From Dyadobacter tibetensis Y620-1 (lineage in GTDB: Bacteria > Bacteroidota > Bacteroidia > Cytophagales > Spirosomataceae): 64,000 bases of DNA. A program made the position numbers and the translations under genes. The stretch covers positions 930,001 through 994,000 of the forward strand of contig NZ_AZQN01000003.1 in NCBI RefSeq assembly GCF_000566685.1, read 5' to 3'. The first letter of the stretch is position 1; every line of letters begins with the position of its first letter. The notes beneath the pieces are model-generated. The model was not told the origin of the DNA. It made no database searches and worked only from the letters and a program-made list of their open reading frames with translations. This document shows, piece after piece, positions 31,694-40,368 of this stretch.

Positions 31694-34285
31694 ATGCAGA
31701 CAAAATTGTACCGAAAACTAGGCCTTACCTTGCTTCTGTCGGCGATAGGCCTTACTACGACGATTGCCCAGAAGGGATTCTTCCAACCTCAGAAAAACCG
31801 ACTGCGGATGGATCAGAGCCTTTCTAAACAGGTAGAAAAGATCGCTACCTATCAGTTAAGAACGGAAGACTTGCGAAGCTATCTTAGTAAGGCCGTCCTG
31901 GAAAATAATAAGTCTCTGGGAACCGGTCTGGCCTTGGAGGTGCCCCTTCCTAGCGGTGAGATGGAGACATTTCAGATTTTTGAATCTCCCATTTTATCAC
32001 CAGAGCTTGCAGAGCGTTATCCAGAAATTAAGACCTATTCCGGAAAAGGAACCCATTATACCCAGGCGGTAATCCGGCTCAGTCTTACCTCAAAGGGCTT
32101 TAATGCCATTATCCTCAATGCTGGGGTAGATAATGTATATTTTCAGAAGTTGACTGAGGACAAATCGGAAACTTATTACTCTTATTTCACCAAGGATGTT
32201 CCGGTAGATAGCAAAAAAATGGCGGTGCATTGTGGTGTGAAAAGTGCTCCGGTAGACACCTACCCAACAGAAGGACGCAATCTGCGTGCCAATATCATAG
32301 ATACCGATATCCGGAATTTTCGGTTGGCCTTTGCTGCAAACGGGGAATTTACTCAAAAAAATGGAGGTACGAAAGCCCTTGCTTATGCGGCTTTGGTTGA
32401 ATATGCCAATCGGATGACGGCCGTATTTCGAAATGAATTGAATGTAACCTTTACGCTCGTAAGTGACCACAGGGTCGTATTTACGGACCCCTTGACGGAT
32501 CCATATACCAATGAGGATGACGAGAAGATGTTAGATGAAAATCAGGCAGTACTGGATGATATAAATTATTTGGGGGCTACTCACTATGATATTGGGCATG
32601 TCTTTGGGGAGGAGCCCGAGGGGTCGAGTTCTGGGGGCATTGCCTCTACTCCTGCCGTTTGCGACCCCGACTCCAAGGGAATGGGGGTGACCAAAGAAGG
32701 AGACAATACTTATTGGACCCAATTATTTACCGATCAGGTTTTATTCCATGAAACGGGCCATCAGTTTAGCATGTCGCACAGTTATAATAGCAATTATGGA
32801 CCATGTAGTACGCGTAACCGTGCTACTTCGGTAGAGCCAGGTTCGGGCGCATCCTTAATGAGTTATGGCTTTATATGTGATTCAGAAGATTATTTTCCTA
32901 CCATGACGGGGGGGCTCTTTATGAATTTTCATGCAGTGAATCTTATCCAGGCCAAGAATTTCCTTCAAACCACTACTTGCCACACCAGAGTGGCAAATAG
33001 CAATACTGACTTTCCCGAGATTGCTCCCATGACCACGTCATTTGTAATTCCAAAGTCGACGCCATTTTCTTTAACAGCAAATGCAACGGACAATGACGAT
33101 GTTACCTATTCTTGGGAAGGTACCAATATTGGTCTGGAGACGGCTCCTGATCTAACGGTTTTGGAGAATACAGCCATTCCTCCCTTCTTCAGATCTTACC
33201 CTCCGACTAACTCCGGAACCCGGTTCTTTCCTCCTCTAGCCAGTATTCTTGACGGAACGAATCATGCAAAAGGAGATAAGTTACCATCCGTAGGTGTAGT
33301 CACCACGCATAAATTAACTGTTCGAGACAACCATCCGCTGGGAGGCTTATTTTCCATGGCCGATGTTACCGTGACCATCGATGGCAATTCCGGCCCCTTC
33401 GTCGTTACCAATGATTTGGCCGGGAGTTATAAAGCCTTGAGTACACAGACCATTACCTGGGCTGTGAACAATACCAATCTTCCACCAATCAACTGTACTT
33501 TGGTAGATATATTCTTGTCTACCGATGGAGGACAAACATTCCCAACTTTGCTGACGACCGCCCCGAATATAGGTACCGCAGTGGTGATTTTGCCCATAGG
33601 AGAGACTGAAACGGCTCGGATTAAAATCGCTCCAAGCACTTCGGGAGCCTTACCAGCCCTTAATGGACGTGCCTTGATCAACACGCCGAATATTTTCTTC
33701 GATATTTCCAATTCAAACTTCACCATCACTGGGCCCCTTCCCGTTTCATTGGTAGAATTTTCGGCCAAGGCAGAAGGAAAAAATGCGGTAAACCTGAGCT
33801 GGACCACTGCTTCTGAAAAGAATAATGCTGGTTTTGAAATAGAAATGAGTGCCGATGCCCGGACCTTCCTGAAAGTTGGACAGGTAGATGGTAAAGGAGA
33901 CTCCAATGGCATAGCGCATTACAGCCATATTATAACGGAGTTGTCCGGGGGGATCTACTATTTTAGATTAAAGCAAATAGATCACGATGGGCAGTTTGAA
34001 TATTCGACCATCCGGGCTTTAGAGTTGCGCAACCCCGACCAGACACTTTCCCTTTACCCCAATCCAACTAAAGGACAATTAAAGGTATTGACCGGGAAAT
34101 ACAAAGGTCAGTCGATGGGGATTTTAATATTCGACCAAAACGGACAGATGGTAAAATCTTTGCCGTTCAGCCCGGATTATGCCAATGGTGTACCCGTCGA
34201 TATTAGTAGTTTACCCGTCGGTATATATAATGTGGTAGTGCAGGGGCTAAACTTCGTTGAGAAGTTGAAGTTTGTGAAATTGTAG
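31694..34285 (+). CDS. Secreted reprolysin-like zinc metalloprotease with T9SS sorting domain
   Basis: 863-aa exported protease. Signal peptide (MQTKLYRKLGLTLLLSAIGL), a propeptide region, then a metzincin catalytic domain: HETGHQFSMSH gives the three zinc His (352, 356, 362) and catalytic Glu353, and SLMSYGF is the Met-turn. The middle holds PPT- and cadherin-like beta domains (TITWAVNNTNLPPINCTLVDIFL). The C-terminus is a type A sorting domain for type IX secretion (SLYPNPTKGQLKVLTG, ending NFVEKLKFVKL). It is expected on the cell surface or released. A terminator follows 29 bases after the stop. Confidence 0.9.
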   Translation: MQTKLYRKLGLTLLLSAIGLTTTIAQKGFFQPQKNRLRMDQSLSKQVEKIATYQLRTEDLRSYLSKAVLENNKSLGTGLALEVPLPSGEMETFQIFESPILSPELAERYPEIKTYSGKGTHYTQAVIRLSLTSKGFNAIILNAGVDNVYFQKLTEDKSETYYSYFTKDVPVDSKKMAVHCGVKSAPVDTYPTEGRNLRANIIDTDIRNFRLAFAANGEFTQKNGGTKALAYAALVEYANRMTAVFRNELNVTFTLVSDHRVVFTDPLTDPYTNEDDEKMLDENQAVLDDINYLGATHYDIGHVFGEEPEGSSSGGIASTPAVCDPDSKGMGVTKEGDNTYWTQLFTDQVLFHETGHQFSMSHSYNSNYGPCSTRNRATSVEPGSGASLMSYGFICDSEDYFPTMTGGLFMNFHAVNLIQAKNFLQTTTCHTRVANSNTDFPEIAPMTTSFVIPKSTPFSLTANATDNDDVTYSWEGTNIGLETAPDLTVLENTAIPPFFRSYPPTNSGTRFFPPLASILDGTNHAKGDKLPSVGVVTTHKLTVRDNHPLGGLFSMADVTVTIDGNSGPFVVTNDLAGSYKALSTQTITWAVNNTNLPPINCTLVDIFLSTDGGQTFPTLLTTAPNIGTAVVILPIGETETARIKIAPSTSGALPALNGRALINTPNIFFDISNSNFTITGPLPVSLVEFSAKAEGKNAVNLSWTTASEKNNAGFEIEMSADARTFLKVGQVDGKGDSNGIAHYSHIITELSGGIYYFRLKQIDHDGQFEYSTIRALELRNPDQTLSLYPNPTKGQLKVLTGKYKGQSMGILIFDQNGQMVKSLPFSPDYANGVPVDISSLPVGIYNVVVQGLNFVEKLKFVKL

Positions 34286-34313
34286 ATATAGCTATCTTTT
34301 GAATACCTGAATG

Positions 34314-34348
34314 ATGGAGCCGGGACCTTGTTTCGGCTCCATTTCTTT
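34314..34348 (+). terminator. Rho-independent terminator of the metalloprotease gene
   Basis: ATGGAGCCG (34314-34322) pairs with CGGCTCCAT (34334-34342), followed by TTCTTTT. Confidence 0.75.
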
Positions 34349-34354
34349 TGGTAA

Positions 34355-34684
34355 CTATGGGAAAATAATTTGTTCAGGTTTTGGATATTGCAGCAACTTG
34401 CTGAAATCGGTTTTCCAGAAATCCAGATCAAGCAAATTACCATTGACGTCCTGCGTTAAAGTGATTACCACAGGGGTCTGGTCCTGATCTATGTATTCCA
34501 CCCGAATCAGGTCTCCTGCATACTCTTGTGGCTGAAGCTGCAGGCCTATACTCCCCATTTTCCCTCCTTCATATTCATCGGCCAACTCGGGTAAAGGATG
34601 GTCAGAAGGATTTAGCTTAAGTTTTTCTAAAAGAAAATTGATAAGATTGACTTCTTCGGGTTTTATAGCTCTTAAGGATTGCAT
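34355..34684 (-). CDS. Small cytoplasmic protein, possibly DUF6984 family
   Basis: 109 aa without signal peptide or membrane segment. N-terminal helix LRAIKPEEVNLINFLLEKLKL, then beta-rich part with VITLTQDVNGNLLDLDFWKTDF and a short tail PKPEQIIFP. The start and the LDFWK segment recall the DUF6984 family, but this is a tentative match from memory. It is 46 bases downstream of the DUF2157 gene on the same strand and could be in one transcript. No function can be assigned. Confidence 0.6.
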   Translation of the reverse strand: MQSLRAIKPEEVNLINFLLEKLKLNPSDHPLPELADEYEGGKMGSIGLQLQPQEYAGDLIRVEYIDQDQTPVVITLTQDVNGNLLDLDFWKTDFSKLLQYPKPEQIIFP

Positions 34685-34730
34685 AAGATAGGGTTGCGAA
34701 TTATTCGGTATTTGTTTTATTTATACTGCG

Positions 34731-35762
34731 TCAGGTCTTCTGTCTATTGATCCATTCCCCGGCTTTTTTGGCAACAAACCAGAAAGAGATTGCCAGAAGA
34801 GCAAAGAAAATACCCTTATTGGTTCGGTCCCAAAAATATTCAAAATAGCGGGTGTAAATATTGACCAGAAAGAATAATAATCCAACATCTCTGAGTGTAT
34901 CCAGATGCTTTTTGATGGCATAAGTGATCAGTCCTGAAAGTAATATTGTAAAGCCCAAGGCCCAGAACCAAAAGTCATGTTGTTTTACCTGGGTCCAGCG
35001 TTCCAGGTCATCATAATTTCCAAAAATAGAAAGAGTCCAAGCGGCAGTTAGAAACATAAATAAGCCTACCCTATAGGTTAGGGCCGAAAAGTGTTTTAGC
35101 GCTGTTGACTTATCCACTACTGCGGAAAGTCCCCAGACTGCCAAACCAAACAGGGTCATCCGCAAGGGATAGTTCATGCCGGCAAAACGATAGCTACCAC
35201 CGGCCCAGTAGTGCGTCTGAGCAGCCCACCAGCCTGTTGCGGCAAGGAGCATTATTACCCATAAAGTAGCAGAGCGCAAGTAAATTGATACGGCAAAGAA
35301 GGATATAGTAGCCAGCAGCAGAGGTAACTCATAGTGGTCGGCCAAGGAGGGGAAGCTTCTGACCCAGTAGGCAATTGCGATCCCAATAGAAAGGCCTAGG
35401 CCAATATTCATACTCTCTATACTAGCAGAATCTCCAGGGTTACGATGCCTTCGCTTTCTAGCAAAGTAAATGAGAATCAAGCTGAAAGCGCTGAAAATCA
35501 GGGCTACTACCCATTCTGAGTATCCGTATTGCTTACGAAGGAGCTCGATCCACTTTTCGTCAATAATCAGAGAACCAAAAGCCAGTAGTCCACAGGAGAT
35601 AGCGGCAATAAGGGCGTACCTGGCAATCGCTGCCATACTTCCGGGCTCCACTTCGTAGGCATTGCCTAAACGGTTGACCTGCTCTGAAGTAATTAATTCC
35701 CTTTCTTCCCAGTGCCGTAGCGCTTTTTTTATAATTTCATCTTCCTCTTTGTTTACCTTCAT
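34731..35762 (-). CDS. DUF2157 domain membrane protein
   Basis: 343-aa polytopic inner-membrane protein. The soluble N-terminus KKALRHWEERELITSEQVNRLGNAY is the DUF2157 signature. About ten hydrophobic segments follow, for example YALIAAISCGLLAFGSLII and PLLLATISFFAVSIYL. It resembles the family of unknown function often annotated as a predicted membrane protein. Neighbours: the small protein gene downstream on the same strand and the PVC-type lipoprotein gene upstream, isolated from it by a terminator. Confidence 0.82.
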   Translation of the reverse strand: MKVNKEEDEIIKKALRHWEERELITSEQVNRLGNAYEVEPGSMAAIARYALIAAISCGLLAFGSLIIDEKWIELLRKQYGYSEWVVALIFSAFSLILIYFARKRRHRNPGDSASIESMNIGLGLSIGIAIAYWVRSFPSLADHYELPLLLATISFFAVSIYLRSATLWVIMLLAATGWWAAQTHYWAGGSYRFAGMNYPLRMTLFGLAVWGLSAVVDKSTALKHFSALTYRVGLFMFLTAAWTLSIFGNYDDLERWTQVKQHDFWFWALGFTILLSGLITYAIKKHLDTLRDVGLLFFLVNIYTRYFEYFWDRTNKGIFFALLAISFWFVAKKAGEWINRQKT

Positions 35763-35897
35763 AAAATTGGATTACGCTACATACTTTTTTCGAATGTACA
35801 TACTGTTTTTCAAATGTACTAAGATTTCGTAAGGATGAATAAAATCCAGCCTTGAGGCAGGGTATGAGGCTGTACGGGGATTGTTATTGTATATAAA

Positions 35898-35928
35898 AAG
35901 CGAGCCAGTGGGTTTTTCTGGCTCGCTT
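35898..35928 (-). terminator. Rho-independent terminator of the PVC-type lipoprotein gene
   Basis: AAGCGAGCCAG (35898-35908) pairs perfectly with CTGGCTCGCTT (35918-35928); on the minus strand the stem runs into TTTTTATA. It starts 28 bases after the gene's stop. Confidence 0.85.
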
Positions 35929-35955
35929 CAGGATTTTTATTCGGGAGGCTAATTA

Positions 35956-38900
35956 TTATTTTAAGGTACTTAAGAAAGCTACGACATCGCGGATATCCCG
36001 TTTAGACATAATATGACCCATGGCCGGCATACTGGAAGGAAGGTTGTCACGCTTACTGATGCGTGCCGTTGCGATTTTTAATGGCTCCGCTTCGGAAGTT
36101 TTGAGCACTAGTTCGTTCTCATGCTCTTCCATTAGGATACCTGCAGCGGTGCTGCCATCGGAGAGGGTGAGCATTACCATGCCATAGCCTGGAGCCAAAC
36201 GAGCACTCGGTTCTATAAGCGCTTGCAGAATCTGTTGAGAGCTGAGCACACTTCCGATTTTGGAAAGATCGGGACCCACTTCTCCTCCTTTGCCTCCAAT
36301 GGCATGGCAGCGGGAACATTCGGCTTCAGAACTGGTGAGAAAGTATCGCCTTCCGGCCTGTACATTTCCTCCATAAAGCGCATCCTGATAGTCGGCTGCC
36401 GTCTCGCCTTTGGAACGAAGAGGGGCCAATTGATTGAGTAACTCTTCGGACTTGGTGGCATCGATGGCCTCATTTAAGTCGAGGGCTACACTTTTAGAAA
36501 GGTTGCCCGATTTCATTTCTCCAATAAGACCCATGAGTATGGGCTTGGTTTTGGTTAAGGGCAGTTCGCCTAACACTTTCAGCATCTGCTGTTGTTCTTT
36601 AACAGACCCGATTTTGAATACGGACCGGGAAATATTTTCCAAAGCTGGGGTAGACAGATCCAAACGGTTCACCATATTCAATGCTGCTGCACGAACATCC
36701 GGACTGGTGTCTTCCATGCCTTTTTTCATAATAGCCTCCATGCCCTCATAGCGCAGTGTGCTAAGGGCTGTCAGTAATGCAACCCTTACTTCGGGGCTGT
36801 TTTGCTGATACATTAGTTGCGCCAGCGTGGCATTATATGCCGTAATATCGAGCTCTGCCAACATCTGTGCCGTAGCGATCAGAATGGGTGCCTTGGTGGA
36901 GGCGAGCAAATTGCTCGTCAACGGCATTACTGCATTCCGAACCATTGCGGCATCACGAGTGATTGGGCCACGGTAGCGTCCATCTACCCGATCCAGAACA
37001 GAGGGATTAGACCAGGTACCTAGGGTTGCTAAGGCTTCCGCCCTGAGTTCGTCGTTCACTCGTTTATTTTGGGCAAAAGCAATTAAGTCGTCCAGCTGGG
37101 TTTTACCTCCCACCCGAAGGGCTGCGTTGATGGCCCGACGCAACAGGGGTTCGGCAGAAAACCGGTTTTCCCGAAGGGTAGCGGCTAGGGCAGGCAGAGC
37201 TCCGGGGATAGAAAGGTCATCGTTGATGGCTCGAGCAGCCTCGGTAACGATATATTCATCGGAGTCCGTCAAAAATGTGCTGATACGGTCGCTTCCCAAC
37301 CGACGCAGGACAAGCACAGCAGCGATACGAAGAGAGCGACTGGGGCTGGTGGACAAGGCCAGAATTGGCTTCGTCTTGCCTATGCGGGAAAGGGCCAATA
37401 CTGCCGCATGGCGTAGATATAGGTCTTGATCCTTATTTTTTTCGATCATGGTTAGCAAGGGGGCGATAGCCGTCTCCTGGCGAATCCGGCCTAAAGCCTG
37501 GGCCGCAAAAAATTGTACTCTTGGTGCTTTACTTCCGAGTAATGGTATTAACATAGGGCCCGCTTCGGCAATCTTCGAATCGCCTAGAATCTTGGCAGCC
37601 TGAGCGATAATTTCTTCATCGGCATCCTTCAAGAGAGGAAAGAGTGCGTTGGCATAGGCTTTATCCTGCCTGGAAAGTTGCCCCAAGCCCCAGATAGCAT
37701 GAATACGTGCTAGCTGATTGTCAGCAGACAAGGCCTTTCTGAATTCAGCAGCCCCTTTGGCTCCCCGGTTGGCGAGCTCAAATTGTGCTTTTTGACGGAT
37801 ACGCATATCATCATATGATAATAAGTCATGGAGCTTGCTATCTTTCTGTTTCTCATAGTCCAAACGCATAAGGCGGTTTGTTTCCAAACGTATGGCTTTC
37901 AAATCATTTTTATCGTCTGTAACATCCATACGCCATACCCTGCCGTAATCTTTGGTATCCCAGCCATTGATCCAGTCGGAAATATACAGAGCACCGTCGG
38001 GACCGAAACGGATTCCCGTTGGGAGAATACCTTGCAGTATATTTTGCTCTCCATCCAAGACGAAGGAGGCTCCTTTGGGTTTAAGTCCAAAGGCCCAAAT
38101 GGGAGAACGGGACGGATTGCCCACAAATTCTACCAGGAAAAACTTATTCTTCCAGGCCGAACCCAATGCCGTTCCTGGGTTATACTGCATTCCGGTGGGG
38201 CCATTATGGAAATTTTGAATGGGGGGAATAATATAGGCGGCCTGTCCTTCCCAATGGGGCACATATAGCTTTTCGTCCATCCATACCTTGTAGTCATTAT
38301 TTCTTGGGTCGGTATATTTTCCATATTGCCAATTGGCACGCCAGCCCGCATCTGAGCCTTCTACAATATGCACGAGGCGCTCACTCTCTCCCGGGTGATC
38401 TCCGTCGTTATCGGAGCTGATCAGGTTTCCGTAGCTGTCAAAAACAAATTCATGGGTATTTCGGTGTCCTGCGGCGAAGATTTCAAATTCGGAGCCGTCG
38501 GGATTGCATCGGGCTATAGTTCCTTCATTGGCCCTATTGTGTTGAACTCCTTCAGGGGTAGTCACGTTGGATCCTATATCTCCTATATTCCAATATATCT
38601 TACCATCTGGACCTTCTATAGGGTTGGACATTCCGTGGCCTCCAAAGCCGATATGTACCCCATAACCCGTGGCGATAGAAGTTTTTTTATCATAGATTCC
38701 ATCTCTGTTAGTATCTGTAAAACGCCACAGATCGGGAGCGATGGTCACAAAAGCGTCTTTGGCCCGGACTAATATACCTCCCGCCACGTCGCTCACTTCT
38801 TCGAAAAAGTCATTAATGACCCTTAGGGAGATATCGGCCATACCATCATGATCGGTATCATCAAGGCGCCAAACCTCGTCTTTTTCTACGGTTAAATCCT

Positions 38901-39372
38901 TCCAATCGTGTTTTCCATCCCCATTAAGGTCTTTGAGCCATGAATTTTCCTCACTTTTCTCTGTCGCGAAGGTTTCATGCAAAAACTGACGACGGTCAGC
39001 TACAGATTGTAGAGCTATAGAGGGTGTCATCCAATTGCGATGTCCACGTATATCGAACTCAGAATTTTTTTGACGATTGGTTCTGTTTAGAAATACTCTA
39101 CCATAGGCATCTACATCGATGGCTACGGGATCAGGGGCGAGGGAATCTGTAGCCCACAAATCTAATTTGAGCCCATCGGCGATTTTGATTACGGTATTTT
39201 CCCTGATTTCCTGAGCTTTCTTGCGGGCAGATGGTCCATCTTCTTTAATAAAAACGGCTCCCGAAGGTAACTTATCCTTTGAGGAAGGGCCACTCTTTAC
39301 ACAGGAAAGCACGATCGCTCCCAGCATGGCCGACCCCAGTATTTTTTTGAAGTAGAAGTTTTTTGCTTGCAT
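35956..39372 (-). CDS. PVC-type haem-binding CxxCH lipoprotein: dehydrogenase propeller, HEAT repeats, cytochrome c
   Basis: 1138-aa envelope lipoprotein (lipobox VLSC near residue 24). Residues about 60-520 form a membrane-bound-dehydrogenase type propeller (WNIGDIGSNVTTPEGVQ, FVFDSYGNLISSDNDGDHPG, GPDGALYISDWINGWD). Residues about 530-960 are HEAT-like repeats (EIIAQAAKILGDSKIAEAGP). The C-terminus is a cytochrome c domain with haem site CSRCH in SEAECSRCHAIGGKGGEVGP and a candidate axial Met in SSMPAMGH. Such proteins oxidise sugars or alcohols and pass electrons out; the substrate here is unknown. It is divergent from the SusCD pair 1 region, suggesting carbohydrate use. Confidence 0.85.
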   Translation of the reverse strand: MQAKNFYFKKILGSAMLGAIVLSCVKSGPSSKDKLPSGAVFIKEDGPSARKKAQEIRENTVIKIADGLKLDLWATDSLAPDPVAIDVDAYGRVFLNRTNRQKNSEFDIRGHRNWMTPSIALQSVADRRQFLHETFATEKSEENSWLKDLNGDGKHDWKDLTVEKDEVWRLDDTDHDGMADISLRVINDFFEEVSDVAGGILVRAKDAFVTIAPDLWRFTDTNRDGIYDKKTSIATGYGVHIGFGGHGMSNPIEGPDGKIYWNIGDIGSNVTTPEGVQHNRANEGTIARCNPDGSEFEIFAAGHRNTHEFVFDSYGNLISSDNDGDHPGESERLVHIVEGSDAGWRANWQYGKYTDPRNNDYKVWMDEKLYVPHWEGQAAYIIPPIQNFHNGPTGMQYNPGTALGSAWKNKFFLVEFVGNPSRSPIWAFGLKPKGASFVLDGEQNILQGILPTGIRFGPDGALYISDWINGWDTKDYGRVWRMDVTDDKNDLKAIRLETNRLMRLDYEKQKDSKLHDLLSYDDMRIRQKAQFELANRGAKGAAEFRKALSADNQLARIHAIWGLGQLSRQDKAYANALFPLLKDADEEIIAQAAKILGDSKIAEAGPMLIPLLGSKAPRVQFFAAQALGRIRQETAIAPLLTMIEKNKDQDLYLRHAAVLALSRIGKTKPILALSTSPSRSLRIAAVLVLRRLGSDRISTFLTDSDEYIVTEAARAINDDLSIPGALPALAATLRENRFSAEPLLRRAINAALRVGGKTQLDDLIAFAQNKRVNDELRAEALATLGTWSNPSVLDRVDGRYRGPITRDAAMVRNAVMPLTSNLLASTKAPILIATAQMLAELDITAYNATLAQLMYQQNSPEVRVALLTALSTLRYEGMEAIMKKGMEDTSPDVRAAALNMVNRLDLSTPALENISRSVFKIGSVKEQQQMLKVLGELPLTKTKPILMGLIGEMKSGNLSKSVALDLNEAIDATKSEELLNQLAPLRSKGETAADYQDALYGGNVQAGRRYFLTSSEAECSRCHAIGGKGGEVGPDLSKIGSVLSSQQILQALIEPSARLAPGYGMVMLTLSDGSTAAGILMEEHENELVLKTSEAEPLKIATARISKRDNLPSSMPAMGHIMSKRDIRDVVAFLSTLK

Positions 39373-39668
39373 TCGTCTCGTTATAGTCTAAGTATCATTT
39401 TTTGTAAAAATAAGGCAATTATTCTAAATAGCGTCTATTTGACACTTTAATTATATCTGCTTCTATGATAAAATATTAGCCTATTTTTTAATTTTACCGT
39501 ATACTAAGAAAGCCAAAAGATGATTTTATAGCTTGTTTTGTTAAGCGAAATTGAACTTTTGCTCGCTAAAGTAATGAAATTGTTAAGTTGATTTTGTAAA
39601 TTGCTATCCGTGAGGATGTTATTGATATAGATTGTTTTTATTGCCTTATCAGGCATGTTCAATTTTTA
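39373..39668. other. Divergent upstream region of the PVC-type lipoprotein and small secreted protein
   Basis: Nearly 300 AT-rich bases, including ATTATTCTAAATAGCG (39418-39433) and TAGTCTAAGTA (near 39385), which resemble the half-sites around 9170 and 14441. No gene seen. Confidence 0.35.
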
Positions 39669-39676
39669 TAGTTTTG
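39669..39676 (+). promoter_or_regulatory. -7 promoter element of the small secreted protein gene
   Basis: TAGTTTTG matches TAnnTTTG and ends five bases before the ATG at 39681. Transcription from it would begin at about that ATG, so either the mRNA is leaderless or translation starts at the next in-frame ATG (39705). Confidence 0.45.
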
Positions 39677-39704
39677 CATCATGAAAACAAAATCAGTAAT
39701 AACG

Positions 39705-40259
39705 ATGTTCTACAGAACGAGCGCACTTCTGATTATATTCTCCCTGCTCACTATTTCCCACAGCCATTGCCAGGTAAGGTCAGAAGGTAATAGTCCCGAT
39801 ATGGCTTCCTTGGATCAGAACTTCAGAAATACCAAGGCCACGGGTCCGGATTACGTATGGGAATACTATCAGGTGTCGGAGTCTTTCAATCAATCGCCTC
39901 TTTGTCAAAATTTGACAGATCCTGTATTTGGTGTCAACATAGCGTGTTTACGAACCCACGTGGACGATCGTTATAATGAGAAAGAGCAGCCAGTCCCTGG
40001 AGATCCTACGGTGCGAACCCATTTAGTGAAACCCGATATCTACAAGGCGGTTCGGAATATTGGGAAATATTACAAAAAAGAGGTTAGCAAACAGGGGCAG
40101 GATCAGGACCGTCTGAAGTCCGACTACGAATATATCCTGCGCGTTGCCCTGGCCGTGCTTTTCGCTCAGCATACCGATTCTTTTGAAAAGGCACTTAGGG
40201 AGCAACGCAAGAATACAGTAAATCAAATCGCCTTATTCAAGAAGGTGAAACTGCTTTAG
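39705..40259 (+). CDS. Secreted protein of unknown function
   Basis: About 184 aa from the ATG at 39705, which gives a good signal peptide (MFYRTSALLIIFSLLTISHS, cut near HCQ). The ATG at 39681 adds eight polar residues (MKTKSVIT) and lies on the expected transcript start. The mature protein is charged and has two Cys (PLCQNL and IACLRTHV) that might form a disulfide, and a C-terminal helical region (ALREQRKNTVNQIALFKKVKLL). I do not recognise a family. It precedes the susC gene by 109 bases on the same strand. Confidence 0.65.
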   Translation: MFYRTSALLIIFSLLTISHSHCQVRSEGNSPDMASLDQNFRNTKATGPDYVWEYYQVSESFNQSPLCQNLTDPVFGVNIACLRTHVDDRYNEKEQPVPGDPTVRTHLVKPDIYKAVRNIGKYYKKEVSKQGQDQDRLKSDYEYILRVALAVLFAQHTDSFEKALREQRKNTVNQIALFKKVKLL

Positions 40260-40368
40260 GCATCTATCTGATCTGCGTATGGGCGCGGGCGTTTATTTTG
40301 TAACCGAAATTATCTATTCTTTGGTTTCGATTGGTATTTCCATTTTTAACTCCAACTCTAATTAGTTT

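Noticed and set aside
33427..33912. 161-aa minus-strand ORF
   Set aside because: Antisense to the metalloprotease gene, which has intact domains across this span.
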